From: UBA1195 sp045598025
GTDB taxonomy: Bacteria; Bacteroidota; Bacteroidia; Bacteroidales; WCHB1-69
Length of the DNA stretch: 64,000 nt
Assembly: GCA_045598025.1 (NCBI GenBank)
Contig: JAZLLH010000010.1
Location: 1 to 64,000 of the forward strand
Direction: 5' to 3'
In this document: one piece after another, positions 53,119-62,196 of the stretch
Layout: each line of letters opens with the position of its first letter
Position numbering within the stretch: the first letter of the stretch is position 1
Program-made: the position numbers and the translations under genes
Notes under the pieces: generated by a model
Database searches by the model: none
Seen by the model: only the letters and a program-made list of their open reading frames with translations
What the model was told of the DNA's origin: nothing

Positions 53119-53721
53119 TCATATTATCATATCTTCCAACATGCACCACAACAAAGAAGTAGGCAAACCGACCACATTGTTGTACGAACCTCTGATAGCT
53201 GAAATTCCCCTATAGCCTATCCATTCCTGTACTCCGTAGGAGCCAGCCTTGTCAAATGGTTTGTAATGATCTATATAATAAGATATTTCACTATCCGACA
53301 GAGGCAAAAAGCAAACCTCAGTCTCGGCATAATCCACACGTAAATCCCGGGCAGTACGCACACACAAACCGGACCAAACAGTATGACTTCGTCCGGACAA
53401 CAAATGCAGCATACGCTCCGCATCCTTGGCATCCTTTGGCTTGCCGAGCACTTTTCCATCCACCGAAACCAAGGTATCTCCACCTATCACAAGCAAGCTA
53501 TCATCGGAAGATTCTGCGTTCAATCGGGAGAATACAGACTCCGCTTTCTGCTGAGCCAAATGACAAACCGCCTCCGATGGTGCCCACTCCGGATCCAGAA
53601 ACTCAGGATCTTCACTTTGGACTGCAGAAAAATCAATTCCCAAATCTTCCAGAAGCTGTTTCCTCCGTGGAGACTTGGAAGCCAGTACCACGCGGTATTT
53701 TTTCAATTGGTCTAATAGCAT
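53119..53721 (-). CDS. maf: Maf-like nucleoside triphosphate pyrophosphatase
   Basis: 200 residues from ATG 53721 (MLLDQLKKYRVVLASKSPRR). The frame is open far upstream, but that part overlaps recR and the promoter. Motifs: SKSPRRKQLL near the start, GGDTLVSVDGKVLGKP, SYGVQEWIGYRGISAIRGSY. The family cleaves non-canonical nucleotides such as dTTP, UTP or modified NTPs and is linked to septum control. Confidence 0.92.
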   Translation of the reverse strand: MLLDQLKKYRVVLASKSPRRKQLLEDLGIDFSAVQSEDPEFLDPEWAPSEAVCHLAQQKAESVFSRLNAESSDDSLLVIGGDTLVSVDGKVLGKPKDAKDAERMLHLLSGRSHTVWSGLCVRTARDLRVDYAETEVCFLPLSDSEISYYIDHYKPFDKAGSYGVQEWIGYRGISAIRGSYNNVVGLPTSLLWCMLEDMII

Positions 53722-53743
53722 TGCAGTGATTTTTTTTAAAACT

Positions 53744-53752
53744 GCAAAAGTA
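53744..53752 (-). promoter_or_regulatory. -7 box of maf
   Basis: TACTTTTGC on the minus strand, 22 nt before the maf ATG. It is the mirror image of the recR box at 53767-53775. Confidence 0.65.
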
Positions 53753-53766
53753 ATCATAAAAAGTGC

Positions 53767-53775
53767 TACTTTTGC
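53767..53775 (+). promoter_or_regulatory. -7 box of recR
   Basis: TACTTTTGC on the plus strand, ending only 4 nt before the recR ATG, so transcription should start at or within 1-3 nt of that ATG. Confidence 0.65.
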
Positions 53776-53779
53776 AGAC

Positions 53780-54403
53780 ATGTGGAATTTCTCATCTAAA
53801 CTTTTGGAAAATGCTGTCAACCAGATAGCCAAGCTTCCCGGCGTCGGAAAACGGACTGCCGTGCGCCTTGCCATCTATTTGATGCAGCAGCCAATAGAGG
53901 AAACGGATGCCTTTACCAATGCCGTCAGTGAAATGCGACACAACATCTGCACATGTCGGCATTGCCACAACCTTTCCGATGAAGAAGAATGCGAAATCTG
54001 CCGGAATCCGACACGTTCGGCCTCTACAATATGCATAGTACAAGACGTACGGGATGTCATAGCCATTGAAAATACTCAGGTGTACCGGGGCAGATACCAT
54101 CTGCTGGGCGGCGTCATCTCTCCCATCAACGGGATAGGTCCGGACGATCTTCATCTGGACACGCTCTGGAAGCGCCTGCCCGAAGCAGACGAACTGGTAC
54201 TGGCCCTTCCGGCTACCACCGAAGGAGACACAACGGCCTACTACATTTACAAGCATGCCATGGAACTCAAACCGGAGCTCAACATTACCACCATTCCTCG
54301 CGGATTGTCCGTAGGTGACGAGCTGGAATATGCCGATGAAGCCACACTTGGCCGCTCGCTCATCAACCGGATAGACTTTCAAACCACCTTTACGAAAAAA
54401 TGA
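53780..54403 (+). CDS. recR: Recombination mediator RecR
   Basis: 207 residues from ATG 53780. The start WNFSSKLLENAVNQIAKLPGVGKRTAVRL matches the usual RecR beginning (pieces: SKLLENAVNQIAKLPGVGKR), so no later start is likely. Zinc finger CRHCHNLSDEEECEIC and Toprim domain VQDVRDVIAIENT follow. It acts with RecO to load RecA on gaps. The mRNA appears leaderless. The exporter gene overlaps its stop by 4 nt. Confidence 0.94.
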   Translation: MWNFSSKLLENAVNQIAKLPGVGKRTAVRLAIYLMQQPIEETDAFTNAVSEMRHNICTCRHCHNLSDEEECEICRNPTRSASTICIVQDVRDVIAIENTQVYRGRYHLLGGVISPINGIGPDDLHLDTLWKRLPEADELVLALPATTEGDTTAYYIYKHAMELKPELNITTIPRGLSVGDELEYADEATLGRSLINRIDFQTTFTKK

Positions 54404-55446
54404 TAGATTTTTTATCCGACATATTATCCGAATCCATCGTCATCACCGTCATCGTCATTCTTTTGATGATGGTGATTGAATTTGTTCATATCCGAACCAA
54501 GGGAAAATGGATTTCCCTCATGGACAAAAAACCCTTCTGGCAAATTCTGCTTTCTGCCCTGCTGGGAGTCACCCCGGGCTGCGTGGGCGTTTTTGCCGTA
54601 GTTTCCATGTATACGCACAATGTAGTGGGTTTCGGAGCCCTATTGGCTGCCTGCATAGCATCTTTCGGAGACGAAGCCTTCTTCATGCTTTCGCTGATGC
54701 CAGGCAAGGCCGCACTGACCGGAGGAATATTGTTTGTGACAGCTATTGCGGCAGGCTGGGTCTACAACCGCATCCGCCCTTTTCAGTCTACCAGCGACAT
54801 TCATCAGATGGAACACCTGGTGCTCCATGAAGACGCCTGTGGACATGACCATCCCCACAAGGAACACGGCAAGCGATTGTGGATATACCGTTTGTTGCTG
54901 ATGTTCCTGCTGATACTGTTCATACTGGGACTTTGCCTCGGCGTGATTGGGGAGCACGAGGAAGGAGAAAGCGGAGGCCTTTCGGGAGAAAACCTCGTAT
55001 TCGTTCTCATCGCAGCCAGCGTGCTGCTGATGACCTGTTTCACAGACACCCACTTCATCAAAGAACATCTGTGGGAACACATTCTCAAAAAACACCTGCT
55101 GAAAATCTTCCTATGGACATTCGGTATTCTTGCCCTACTCGGCCTGCTGACGACCTATGTTGACCTAGAGACACTCTGCGCTCACAACAGCGGCAAGATA
55201 CTGATGATGCTGATGGCGATTGCCATCGGGCTGATTCCTCAGTCCGGACCTCACTTTGCGGTCATCTATCTGTTCATGGACGGTATTGTTCCCTTCAGCA
55301 CGCTGCTGGCCAACTGCCTGATGCAGGAAGGGCACGGAGGTATTCCGCTGATGGCAGAATCGCCCAAAAGTTTCGTACGGCTAAAAGTCATCAAGGGCAT
55401 ACTTGCTCTCGCCGTGGGAATTTCAGGTGTTGCCCTGGGATTTTAA
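54400..55446 (+). CDS. Putative 10-helix heavy-metal exporter (ArsP_2-like)
   Basis: 348 residues, about ten membrane helices. A histidine-rich cytoplasmic loop (LVLHEDACGHDHPHKEHGKR, about residues 139-158) and a GEHEEGE stretch suggest metal binding. PGCVGVFAVVSMYTHN and LIPQSGPHFAVIYLF are the two pseudo-repeats of the putative manganese/arsenic exporter family. Substrate not known. It is co-transcribed with recR and ends 2 nt from the convergent trmB stop, with no terminator between. Confidence 0.8.
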   Translation: MIDFLSDILSESIVITVIVILLMMVIEFVHIRTKGKWISLMDKKPFWQILLSALLGVTPGCVGVFAVVSMYTHNVVGFGALLAACIASFGDEAFFMLSLMPGKAALTGGILFVTAIAAGWVYNRIRPFQSTSDIHQMEHLVLHEDACGHDHPHKEHGKRLWIYRLLLMFLLILFILGLCLGVIGEHEEGESGGLSGENLVFVLIAASVLLMTCFTDTHFIKEHLWEHILKKHLLKIFLWTFGILALLGLLTTYVDLETLCAHNSGKILMMLMAIAIGLIPQSGPHFAVIYLFMDGIVPFSTLLANCLMQEGHGGIPLMAESPKSFVRLKVIKGILALAVGISGVALGF

Positions 55447-55448
55447 AA

Positions 55449-56117
55449 CTACAGACCAAAGCAAACGTAGTGGATGGATTTTCCCTGTTCCAGCCACATA
55501 TTTTCATAATAGGTCTTTATTTCCAGACGCGGATCGGGCATGCCGTTTCCGTAGATATCCCTTTGCAGGACATATATCGGCAGATGGAGACGATCAAGAG
55601 TTTCCAAGGTAAAATCAAAAAAGAAATCGCTATCGGTTTTCAGGTGCACTCTACCCTCGGGCGCTAATACCTGACGGTAAATGGAAAGATAAAATTCAGA
55701 AGTCAGACGTTTGTTTTCCTTGCATGCTCTCGGTTGAGGATCGGGAAAAGTAATCCAGATTTCCTGCACTTCACCCGGAGCAAAAAACCGGGGAAGATAT
55801 TGTATCTGCGTACGCAGAAAAGCCACATTCGGCATGTGCTGTTCCACCGAATATTTGCATCCCTTCCACATACGTGCTCCTTTTCGGTCAATACCGATAA
55901 AGTTTGCTGAGGCATCCTTCTCCGCCATACCGACGGTATATTCACCTCGTCCGCAGGCCAATTCCAACACCAGCGGATGATGGTTCTTAAAAAAATCACT
56001 ATTCCATAATCCCCTCAAAGGAAAGCAGTAAGACAATAGATCCGAGCCCTCCGGCACCTGAAAGAAATTGGGGAAAGTACGGGTCTCGGCAAACTTTTCC
56101 AGTTTTCCTTTTCCCAT
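55449..56117 (-). CDS. trmB: tRNA (guanine-N7-)-methyltransferase
   Basis: 222 residues. SAM-binding LELACGRGEYTVGMAEK, then WITFPDPQPRACKENKRL and LKTDSDFFFDFTLE are the TrmB signatures. It makes m7G46 in tRNA. It starts 1 nt from the end of rho, so the two are one operon. Confidence 0.95.
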   Translation of the reverse strand: MGKGKLEKFAETRTFPNFFQVPEGSDLLSYCFPLRGLWNSDFFKNHHPLVLELACGRGEYTVGMAEKDASANFIGIDRKGARMWKGCKYSVEQHMPNVAFLRTQIQYLPRFFAPGEVQEIWITFPDPQPRACKENKRLTSEFYLSIYRQVLAPEGRVHLKTDSDFFFDFTLETLDRLHLPIYVLQRDIYGNGMPDPRLEIKTYYENMWLEQGKSIHYVCFGL

Positions 56118-56118
56118 A

Positions 56119-57879
56119 TTATCCGTTCATTGAAATTAGGAATTCCGCATTGTCGCGGGTAAGCTGCATCTTGCTCTTCAAAAATTCCATTGCCTCCATG
56201 GGATTCATATCGGCCAAATGATTACGCAATATCCACATGCGCTGCAAGGTTTCCTTTTCCTGCAGCAAATCGTCCCGACGGGTACTGGATGCTATCAGGT
56301 CAACAGCCGGGTAAATGCGCTTGTTCGCCAATTTGCGGTCCAATTGCAATTCCATGTTGCCGGTCCCTTTGAATTCCTCGAAAATAACATCATCCATTTT
56401 GGACCCCGTTTCCGTCAGTGCAGTAGCGATGATAGTGAGGGAACCTCCGTTTTCTATCTTACGGGCAGCACCAAAAAAGCGTTTGGGCTTTTGCAAGGCA
56501 TTGGCTTCCACGCCTCCGGAAAGAACCTTACCGGAAGCCGGAGCAACCGTATTATAGGCACGGGCCAGACGGGTAATGGAATCCAGGAGAATGCAGACAT
56601 CGTGACCGCACTCAACCATCCGTTTGGCCTTCTCCAGTACAATATTGGAAATTTTGACATGACGGTCGGCCGGTTCGTCAAAAGTAGAGGCGATGACTTC
56701 CGCTTTGACACTACGTTCCATATCTGTCACTTCTTCAGGCCTTTCGTCAATCAACAATACAATCAAATATATTTCCGGATGATTGTAGGCAATGGCATTT
56801 GCGATTTCTTTCAACAGGACAGTCTTTCCCGTTTTCGGCTGGGCTACAATCAATCCTCTCTGACCCTTGCCGATAGGAGCAAATAAGTCAATGACCCGGG
56901 TGGAAATCGTACATCCCGGATGGGAAGTCAGATTGATTTTCTCATCGGGGAAAAGCGGCGTCAGATAGTCGAAGGGAATACGGTCCCTCACCTGATCCGG
57001 TGTCTTTCCGTTGATAAAATCCACCTTGAGCAGAGGAAAATATTTTTCATTGTCTTTCGGAGGACGAATCTGCCCCTGAATAACATCCCCTGTTTTCAGT
57101 CCGAAAAGCTTGATCTGGGATTGGGATACGTAGATATCGTCCGGAGAGGGAAGATAATTGTAATCGGCCGAACGAAGGAATCCGTAACCGTCATTGGAAA
57201 CATCCAATACTCCCTCCGTTTTGACAGTTCCCACAAATTCAACATTCTTGGGAATGTATTCATCAGGAGAAACACCAATGGCACTGGAAATTTCCGCTTC
57301 CATCCGCTGCTCCTCAATGGCAGCGGCCTCTTCTGCTGAAATAGCAGGTTCCGAATGCAGGTGTTCAGGCATAGGCTCTGTTCCTCTGGAGGCGGTTTCT
57401 GACGGCCTGTACACCGGCTGCGCAAAATTTTCCTCTGACTTGCCGGATTTGTTTTCCCTATAGGAACGATGCGTGGCGGAAGCCCCTTCCACATTATCAT
57501 TGTCCACATTCTGGAAACCTCTGTGTATGCGTTTACGCATGTGACCCTGACGATTATCCTGATTGCGGCTGTCCTTCTCCCTGCTTTCCGCCTTCGGAAT
57601 TTCTGCAGACGCAGCAGCGGCAGTACCCTCCGAAGACTGCTGTACCTTACGAGGACGGCCCCGTTTTCTTCCGGGAACGCTCCCTTTTTCTGATTCCTGG
57701 CCTTCCTTAGGCTGAAGTGGCATGGGTTTTGAAGCCGACTGACGAATGATTTCCTGCAACAATTCGGCTTTTTTGTATTTGATGATATTTTTGATATGCA
57801 ATGTCTTTGCAATTTCACGCAAATCCATCAATGATTTTTCAGATAATAGGCTAAAGTCGTTGTTCCTACTGTTTTCCAT
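56119..57879 (-). CDS. rho: Transcription termination factor Rho with long disordered insert
   Basis: 586 residues from ATG 57879 (MENSRNNDFSLLSEKSLMDL). An ATG at 57903 in frame is less likely. Order of parts: Rho N-terminal helical domain (about 1-60); a disordered region of about 150 residues rich in charged residues, with an AT-hook-like RKRGRPRK; the cold-shock RNA-binding domain (VLDVSNDGYGFLRSADYNYL); and the ATPase (GKGQRGLIVAQPKTGKT; LIDERPEEVTDM; the Q-loop). Bacteroidetes Rho proteins carry such inserts, and in B. thetaiotaomicron the insert has been linked to phase separation. Confidence 0.95.
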   Translation of the reverse strand: MENSRNNDFSLLSEKSLMDLREIAKTLHIKNIIKYKKAELLQEIIRQSASKPMPLQPKEGQESEKGSVPGRKRGRPRKVQQSSEGTAAAASAEIPKAESREKDSRNQDNRQGHMRKRIHRGFQNVDNDNVEGASATHRSYRENKSGKSEENFAQPVYRPSETASRGTEPMPEHLHSEPAISAEEAAAIEEQRMEAEISSAIGVSPDEYIPKNVEFVGTVKTEGVLDVSNDGYGFLRSADYNYLPSPDDIYVSQSQIKLFGLKTGDVIQGQIRPPKDNEKYFPLLKVDFINGKTPDQVRDRIPFDYLTPLFPDEKINLTSHPGCTISTRVIDLFAPIGKGQRGLIVAQPKTGKTVLLKEIANAIAYNHPEIYLIVLLIDERPEEVTDMERSVKAEVIASTFDEPADRHVKISNIVLEKAKRMVECGHDVCILLDSITRLARAYNTVAPASGKVLSGGVEANALQKPKRFFGAARKIENGGSLTIIATALTETGSKMDDVIFEEFKGTGNMELQLDRKLANKRIYPAVDLIASSTRRDDLLQEKETLQRMWILRNHLADMNPMEAMEFLKSKMQLTRDNAEFLISMNG

Positions 57880-57901
57880 AAAATATAAAAAAAAGGATTT
57901 C

Positions 57902-57919
57902 ATCCTGTCTTGACAGGAT
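57902..57919 (-). promoter_or_regulatory. Palindrome in the rho leader
   Basis: ATCCTGTC-AA-GACAGGAT on the minus strand, 22 nt before the rho ATG and about 15-32 nt after the predicted start of transcription. It could fold into a 7-bp hairpin with a CAAG loop, or be an operator. Confidence 0.5.
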
Positions 57920-57939
57920 TGCTTGGTTTGAAATACGAT

Positions 57940-57967
57940 GCAAAAGTAACACTTTTTTGAATACAAA
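57940..57967 (-). promoter_or_regulatory. Promoter of rho-trmB
   Basis: On the minus strand: TTTG (57964-57967), 15 nt, TACTTTTGC (57940-57948). About 60 nt before the rho ATG. Confidence 0.7.
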
Positions 57968-57981
57968 TGCAACCGGAAATG

Positions 57982-58713
57982 CTATTTTTGCACTTTCCCG
58001 ATTTTTTTTGCTGAAATTGTATACAAAATACTAAACATCAGATTTATATCAAAGCTATTATAATAATTAAAATATTCTTTCAAATGTCCTTTTTTACTGG
58101 AGTAACCGGAAGTATACGCATTTTGTAAATACAAAGAAAGGGATTCCCCAACCGGAATTTCGACTCCGATACCCAGAGTTCCTCCTACTGAAAATCCGCG
58201 CACTTCATCCGAGAACTCCGCCTCGGTTTCCTGTTTCTCATCTCCTATCAGACGCACGGCATTGGAATGATCCTTCAAAACAAGCTCCAAATTGGGCCCT
58301 GCATAAAACACAAAATGCACCTTATCACCAAACGCCCACTCCGGATAAACGTTCAGATGAAGCACAGCTATTCTTTGTTCCATTCCCGTGGGGATTACCG
58401 TATCACGAAAAGGTTCCTCGTAGTAGAAATAGGCGTCCTGGTGCTTGAATTGCAATTGTCCGCCCACACGGAAAGCCTGATCGACTGAGAAAGTTTTCAA
58501 ATTTTTTGCACACACCAGCTGCAGGACGTAAGCATCGCGCGATGTGAAAGACGTATACAAATCGGTTTTCGGACGTCCGCAGTAGAACAAGGACTGGTTA
58601 TAACCTCCCCCAAACCCGAAAATCCACTGAGGAAAATCCCTCTGCTGGGCTGACACCGGGAGGACCGCACACAAGAGTATTCCCAACAACAGGCTGTTTA
58701 TTTTTCCCGACAT
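57982..58713 (-). CDS. Outer-membrane beta-barrel protein
   Basis: 243 residues. A signal peptide (LLLGILLCAVLPVSAQ) is followed by alternating aromatic and polar strands: FGFGGGYNQSLFY, FRVGGQLQFKHQ, VHFVFYAGPNLELVL, FSVGGTLGIGVEIP, and a last strand FDINLMFSILYTI. This suggests an eight-stranded porin-like barrel. Function unknown. Its start overlaps the end of the adenosyltransferase gene by 16 nt, so the two are co-transcribed. Confidence 0.8.
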   Translation of the reverse strand: MSGKINSLLLGILLCAVLPVSAQQRDFPQWIFGFGGGYNQSLFYCGRPKTDLYTSFTSRDAYVLQLVCAKNLKTFSVDQAFRVGGQLQFKHQDAYFYYEEPFRDTVIPTGMEQRIAVLHLNVYPEWAFGDKVHFVFYAGPNLELVLKDHSNAVRLIGDEKQETEAEFSDEVRGFSVGGTLGIGVEIPVGESLSLYLQNAYTSGYSSKKGHLKEYFNYYNSFDINLMFSILYTISAKKIGKVQK

Positions 58714-59240
58714 AAAATTTCTTTCAAACCTTTCTGTTGAAGGATATAGCGTGATAATACGAACAGATAATCCGACAATCGGTTGACATAGGCCAAGGAT
58801 TCAGCCTCCACCCCGGATTCCAGAGAAAGAGAGACCATTCTGCGTTCGGCCCTACGACATATACACCGGGCAAGGTGTGCATGGGACGACTGAACATGCC
58901 CTCCCGGAACAACAAAAGTAAAGGGAGGAAGAGATTCTTCCATTCGGTCGATTTCCTGCTCCAGACGTTCCGTTTCACCCGATGACAGCGTAGGCAGGAA
59001 CGAATCTTCCAAAGGATTTTCCGATGCCAATCGGCTTTGGATGACAAACAGATTCCGTTGTATGCGGAGCAGCTCTTCTGCCCAGGGTTCTGAGACAGAA
59101 AGGTCACGGAGCACACCGAGAGAGGCTCCCAACTCATCAACCGTTCCATATGCTTCAACCCTTGCGTCGCATTTGTGTACCCGCTTTCCCCCTATGAGGG
59201 AAGTCTCTCCTTGATCACCGCCTTTGGTATAGATTTTCAT
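58698..59240 (-). CDS. Cob(I)yrinic acid a,c-diamide adenosyltransferase (PduO type)
   Basis: 180 residues. Start MKIYTKGGDQGETSLIGGKR and the motif VEAYGTVDELGASLG are typical; also RCICRRAERRM and YVNRLSDYLFVLSRY near the end. It adds adenosine to cobalamin to make coenzyme B12. Commonly a scavenging enzyme in gut Bacteroidetes. Confidence 0.92.
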   Translation of the reverse strand: MKIYTKGGDQGETSLIGGKRVHKCDARVEAYGTVDELGASLGVLRDLSVSEPWAEELLRIQRNLFVIQSRLASENPLEDSFLPTLSSGETERLEQEIDRMEESLPPFTFVVPGGHVQSSHAHLARCICRRAERRMVSLSLESGVEAESLAYVNRLSDYLFVLSRYILQQKGLKEILCREK

Positions 59241-59267
59241 TACTTCCGGATTTCGTTAAACAGATAT

Positions 59268-59276
59268 GCAAAGGTA
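59268..59276 (-). promoter_or_regulatory. -7 box of the adenosyltransferase operon
   Basis: TACCTTTGC on the minus strand, 28 nt before the ATG at 59240. The divergent ribBA gene has no equally clear box. Confidence 0.5.
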
Positions 59277-59375
59277 CAAATTAAATAGGTAGGTAAAGTA
59301 GGAGACCCTAAAAAAAACACAATAAATCGCAGCCTCCAGCGTTATTGGTATTTAACAATCGAATGAATTGAAAAT

Positions 59376-60584
59376 ATGGAATTCAAACTGAATAAGATAG
59401 AAGAAGCCATTCAGGATTTCAAGGAAGGAAAATTTGTCATTGTCGTAGATGATGAAGATAGGGAAAACGAAGGTGACTTCATCATGGCCGCAGAAAAAAT
59501 CACTCCAGAACATGTCAATTTCATGCTGAAAAACGGACGAGGTGTTCTTTGTGCCCCCATTACGGAAGACCGCTGCAAAGAACTCAATCTTGACATGCAG
59601 GTTCACGACAACACATCTCTTTTGGGAACTCCTTTCACCGTTACCGTAGATTTATTGGGAAACGGTTGCACAACAGGCGTTTCCATGCATGACCGTGCAA
59701 TGACCATACGGGCTTTGGCAGATTCTGCTACCCTGGCTTCCGATTTGGGACGTCCCGGACACATCAATCCACTACGAGCCCGCAACGGGGGGGTTCTGGT
59801 GAGAGCAGGACACACGGAAGCAGCTGTTGATTTGGCTCGTCTGGCAGGTCTCAAACCCTGCGGGGCTCTGATTGAAATCATCAATGATGACGGAACCATG
59901 GCCCGGCTTCCTCAATTGATGGAAGTAGCCAAAAAATTCAATCTGAAGATTGTTTCCATCAAAGACCTCATTGCCTATAGGATAGCCCACGAGACATTGA
60001 TTCGAAAGGAAGAAGAAGTCAGTCTGCCCACACAATGGGGAAATTTTCGACTGATTGCATACACCCAACTGGACAACGGTGCTACTCACCTGGCTTTGAA
60101 AAAAGGAGAATGGACAAACAACGACCCCGTATTGGTACGTGTCCATTCCAGTTGTGCCACCGGCGATATTTTCGGCAGTTGCAAATGCGATTGCGGAGAG
60201 CAGTTGCACCGCGCCATGCAAATGATAGAAAAGGAAGGAAAGGGCTTGATTGTATACATGAGTCAGGAAGGTCGGGGCATTGGCCTGGTCAATAAACTCA
60301 GAGCCTATCATCTGCAGGAGCAGGGTCTGGATACCGTGGACGCCAACCTCAAACTCGGATTCAAGGCCGATGAACGCGATTACGGCATTGGAGCACAAAT
60401 ACTGCGTGATTTGAATGTCAGTAAAATGCGACTGATTACCAACAATCCTGTCAAACGAAGCGGATTGGAAGGATATGGTCTAGAAATCGTCGGCACAGTA
60501 CCCATCGTCGTAGTTCCCAACGAATACAATAAAAAATACCTGAAAACCAAACAGGAGCGCATGGGACACAAACTGAACATTTGA
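59376..60584 (+). CDS. ribBA: Bifunctional 3,4-dihydroxybutanone 4-phosphate synthase / GTP cyclohydrolase II
   Basis: 402 residues. The RibB half has VDDEDRENEGDFIMAAE; the RibA half has RVHSSCATGDIFGSCKCDCG (zinc cysteines) and SQEGRGIGLVNKLRAY. Together they make both precursors of riboflavin. I see no FMN riboswitch in the 135-nt upstream gap. A bidirectional terminator follows. Confidence 0.95.
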   Translation: MEFKLNKIEEAIQDFKEGKFVIVVDDEDRENEGDFIMAAEKITPEHVNFMLKNGRGVLCAPITEDRCKELNLDMQVHDNTSLLGTPFTVTVDLLGNGCTTGVSMHDRAMTIRALADSATLASDLGRPGHINPLRARNGGVLVRAGHTEAAVDLARLAGLKPCGALIEIINDDGTMARLPQLMEVAKKFNLKIVSIKDLIAYRIAHETLIRKEEEVSLPTQWGNFRLIAYTQLDNGATHLALKKGEWTNNDPVLVRVHSSCATGDIFGSCKCDCGEQLHRAMQMIEKEGKGLIVYMSQEGRGIGLVNKLRAYHLQEQGLDTVDANLKLGFKADERDYGIGAQILRDLNVSKMRLITNNPVKRSGLEGYGLEIVGTVPIVVVPNEYNKKYLKTKQERMGHKLNI

Positions 60585-60600
60585 CCTGCCAACACCACAA

Positions 60601-60632
60601 AAAAAGGAGCAAATTGATTTGCTCCTTTTTTT
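60601..60632. terminator. Bidirectional terminator between ribBA and the lpxD-like gene
   Basis: Arms AAAAAGGAGCAAA and TTTGCTCCTTTTT around a TTGA loop, with A-rich and T-rich sides, so it serves both convergent genes. Confidence 0.92.
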
Positions 60633-60653
60633 ATATCCTTTGATAAGGCTTGT

Positions 60654-61601
60654 TTACTTACTCTCATCATTCATTTTCTGCATCCAGTCCGGCAACATAC
60701 GTAAAGCAGCCAACTCTTTCCATTTTTTTCTGGCATCAATAGCCGGAACACCGAATACCACACTGCCTTCTTCCGTAGACTTATCTACCGCTGAAGTTGC
60801 CAGCACCGTTGTACCCTTCCGTATGACAAGGCTTTTATTGATAGCCACATGCGCCCAAATCAAGCACTCATCCTCTATTCGGGTGGTACCGGCAATGGAG
60901 CAATGACAACCAATCAGACAATGCTTTCCTATAGTCGTATCGTGACCGACCTGTACGTGATTATCGAATTTACAACCGTCACCTATGGTGGTCGGTGAAG
61001 AAACGCCCTTATCTATCGTACATAAGGCTCCGATTTCCACATCATTGCCTATAACTACACTGCCACAGGATTCCAATTTATCCCATTTTTCCGGACGATG
61101 CTTGAAATAGAAAGCATCGGCCCCGATCACACTGTTCGCTTGGATAATCACATTATCTCCTATGGTAGTATGATCGTATATGCTTACATTGGCGTGCACA
61201 ATGCAGTTTTTACCGATTACGACATCCGGACCGACAAACACTCCCGGCTGTAGGACCGTACCTTCTCCGATAACGGCCGAAGGATGTACAGCTGCCGCCT
61301 GCGGAATAAAGCGACGGTAATGCTTCACCAAAGTGACATAAGGAGTATAGGGATCTTCACACACAAGCAACGTTTTCCCATACGTCTCTTCAGGCACTTT
61401 ATCAATAAAGATGAAACTGGCTTTTCCCTTGAGAACGGCATCGTAATACTTAGGGTGATCAACAAAAGTGACATCACCCTCTTCAACAGCGTGAATTTCG
61501 TTCACACCTTCCACCATACGATCCACTTTCCCGACGACTTCAATCTTGCCGCCTACGATGGAAAGCATTTCCTCAACGGAAATCGGCTTCGGTAATTTCA
61601 T
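60654..61601 (-). CDS. LpxD-like UDP-3-O-acylglucosamine N-acyltransferase
   Basis: 315 residues. N-terminal uridine-binding-type domain (EGDVTFVDHPKYYDAVLKGK), then a left-handed beta-helix of hexapeptide repeats (for example VIGEGTVLQPGVFVGPDVVIG, in pieces: VIGEGTVLQPG), with NHVQVGHDTTIG in the place of the LpxD catalytic histidine (NHVQVGH). Bacteroidetes often have this second LpxD-like protein beside efp. Role in lipid A assembly, or a related acyl transfer, is likely. Gene starts 8 nt after efp. Confidence 0.85.
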   Translation of the reverse strand: MKLPKPISVEEMLSIVGGKIEVVGKVDRMVEGVNEIHAVEEGDVTFVDHPKYYDAVLKGKASFIFIDKVPEETYGKTLLVCEDPYTPYVTLVKHYRRFIPQAAAVHPSAVIGEGTVLQPGVFVGPDVVIGKNCIVHANVSIYDHTTIGDNVIIQANSVIGADAFYFKHRPEKWDKLESCGSVVIGNDVEIGALCTIDKGVSSPTTIGDGCKFDNHVQVGHDTTIGKHCLIGCHCSIAGTTRIEDECLIWAHVAINKSLVIRKGTTVLATSAVDKSTEEGSVVFGVPAIDARKKWKELAALRMLPDWMQKMNDESK

Positions 61602-61608
61602 TGTGCTC

Positions 61609-62175
61609 TTATTTTACGCGTTCGGAATAACGGTTGGTACGAGTGTCAACTTTGATTTTTTCACCAGTTTCAATGAAAAGAGGTACCATTACTTCAGCAC
61701 CCGTTTCCACAGTGGCACGTTTCAGCGTATTGGTTGCTGTATCGCCTTTGATTCCAGGTTCCGTATAGGTCACTTCCATCTCTACGAAAGGAGGAAGTTC
61801 GCAGGTCAACGGAGTATCCGTATCCGCATGATACATGATTTCAACCATCTGTCCCTCCTTCAAAAGGGCCGGATTATTGATCATATCCTGTTCAATTGCG
61901 ATTTGCTCATACGTCTCCGCGTGCATGAAGTTGTAAGTAGTTTCTCCTTCCTTGTAAAGGAACTGGTAAGGACGGCGTTCCACACGTGCGATATCTATTT
62001 TGATACCGGCATCGAAACGGTTCTCAAGCACACGACCGGACTTGATATGTTTCAATTTGGTACGCACAAAAGTGTTACCTTTTCCCGGTTTTACATGCTG
62101 AAACTCAACAATCGTCCACAATTCGTTGTTGTAAACGATACAAAGACCGTTTTTAAAATCTGCTGTTGTTGCCAT
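61609..62175 (-). CDS. efp: Elongation factor P
   Basis: 188 residues; three barrel domains, starting MATTADFKNGLCIVYNNELW. The tip loop is HVKPGKGNTFVRTK, with a lysine at the site used by lysylation-type modifications. It rescues ribosomes stalled on polyproline. 21 nt from rplS upstream. Confidence 0.95.
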   Translation of the reverse strand: MATTADFKNGLCIVYNNELWTIVEFQHVKPGKGNTFVRTKLKHIKSGRVLENRFDAGIKIDIARVERRPYQFLYKEGETTYNFMHAETYEQIAIEQDMINNPALLKEGQMVEIMYHADTDTPLTCELPPFVEMEVTYTEPGIKGDTATNTLKRATVETGAEVMVPLFIETGEKIKVDTRTNRYSERVK

Positions 62176-62196
62176 AAATAAGGTTTTTAGGCGGAT

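Noticed and set aside
59241..59375. FMN riboswitch ahead of ribBA
   Set aside because: The 135-nt gap is too short and AT-rich, and I find none of the conserved FMN-aptamer elements.
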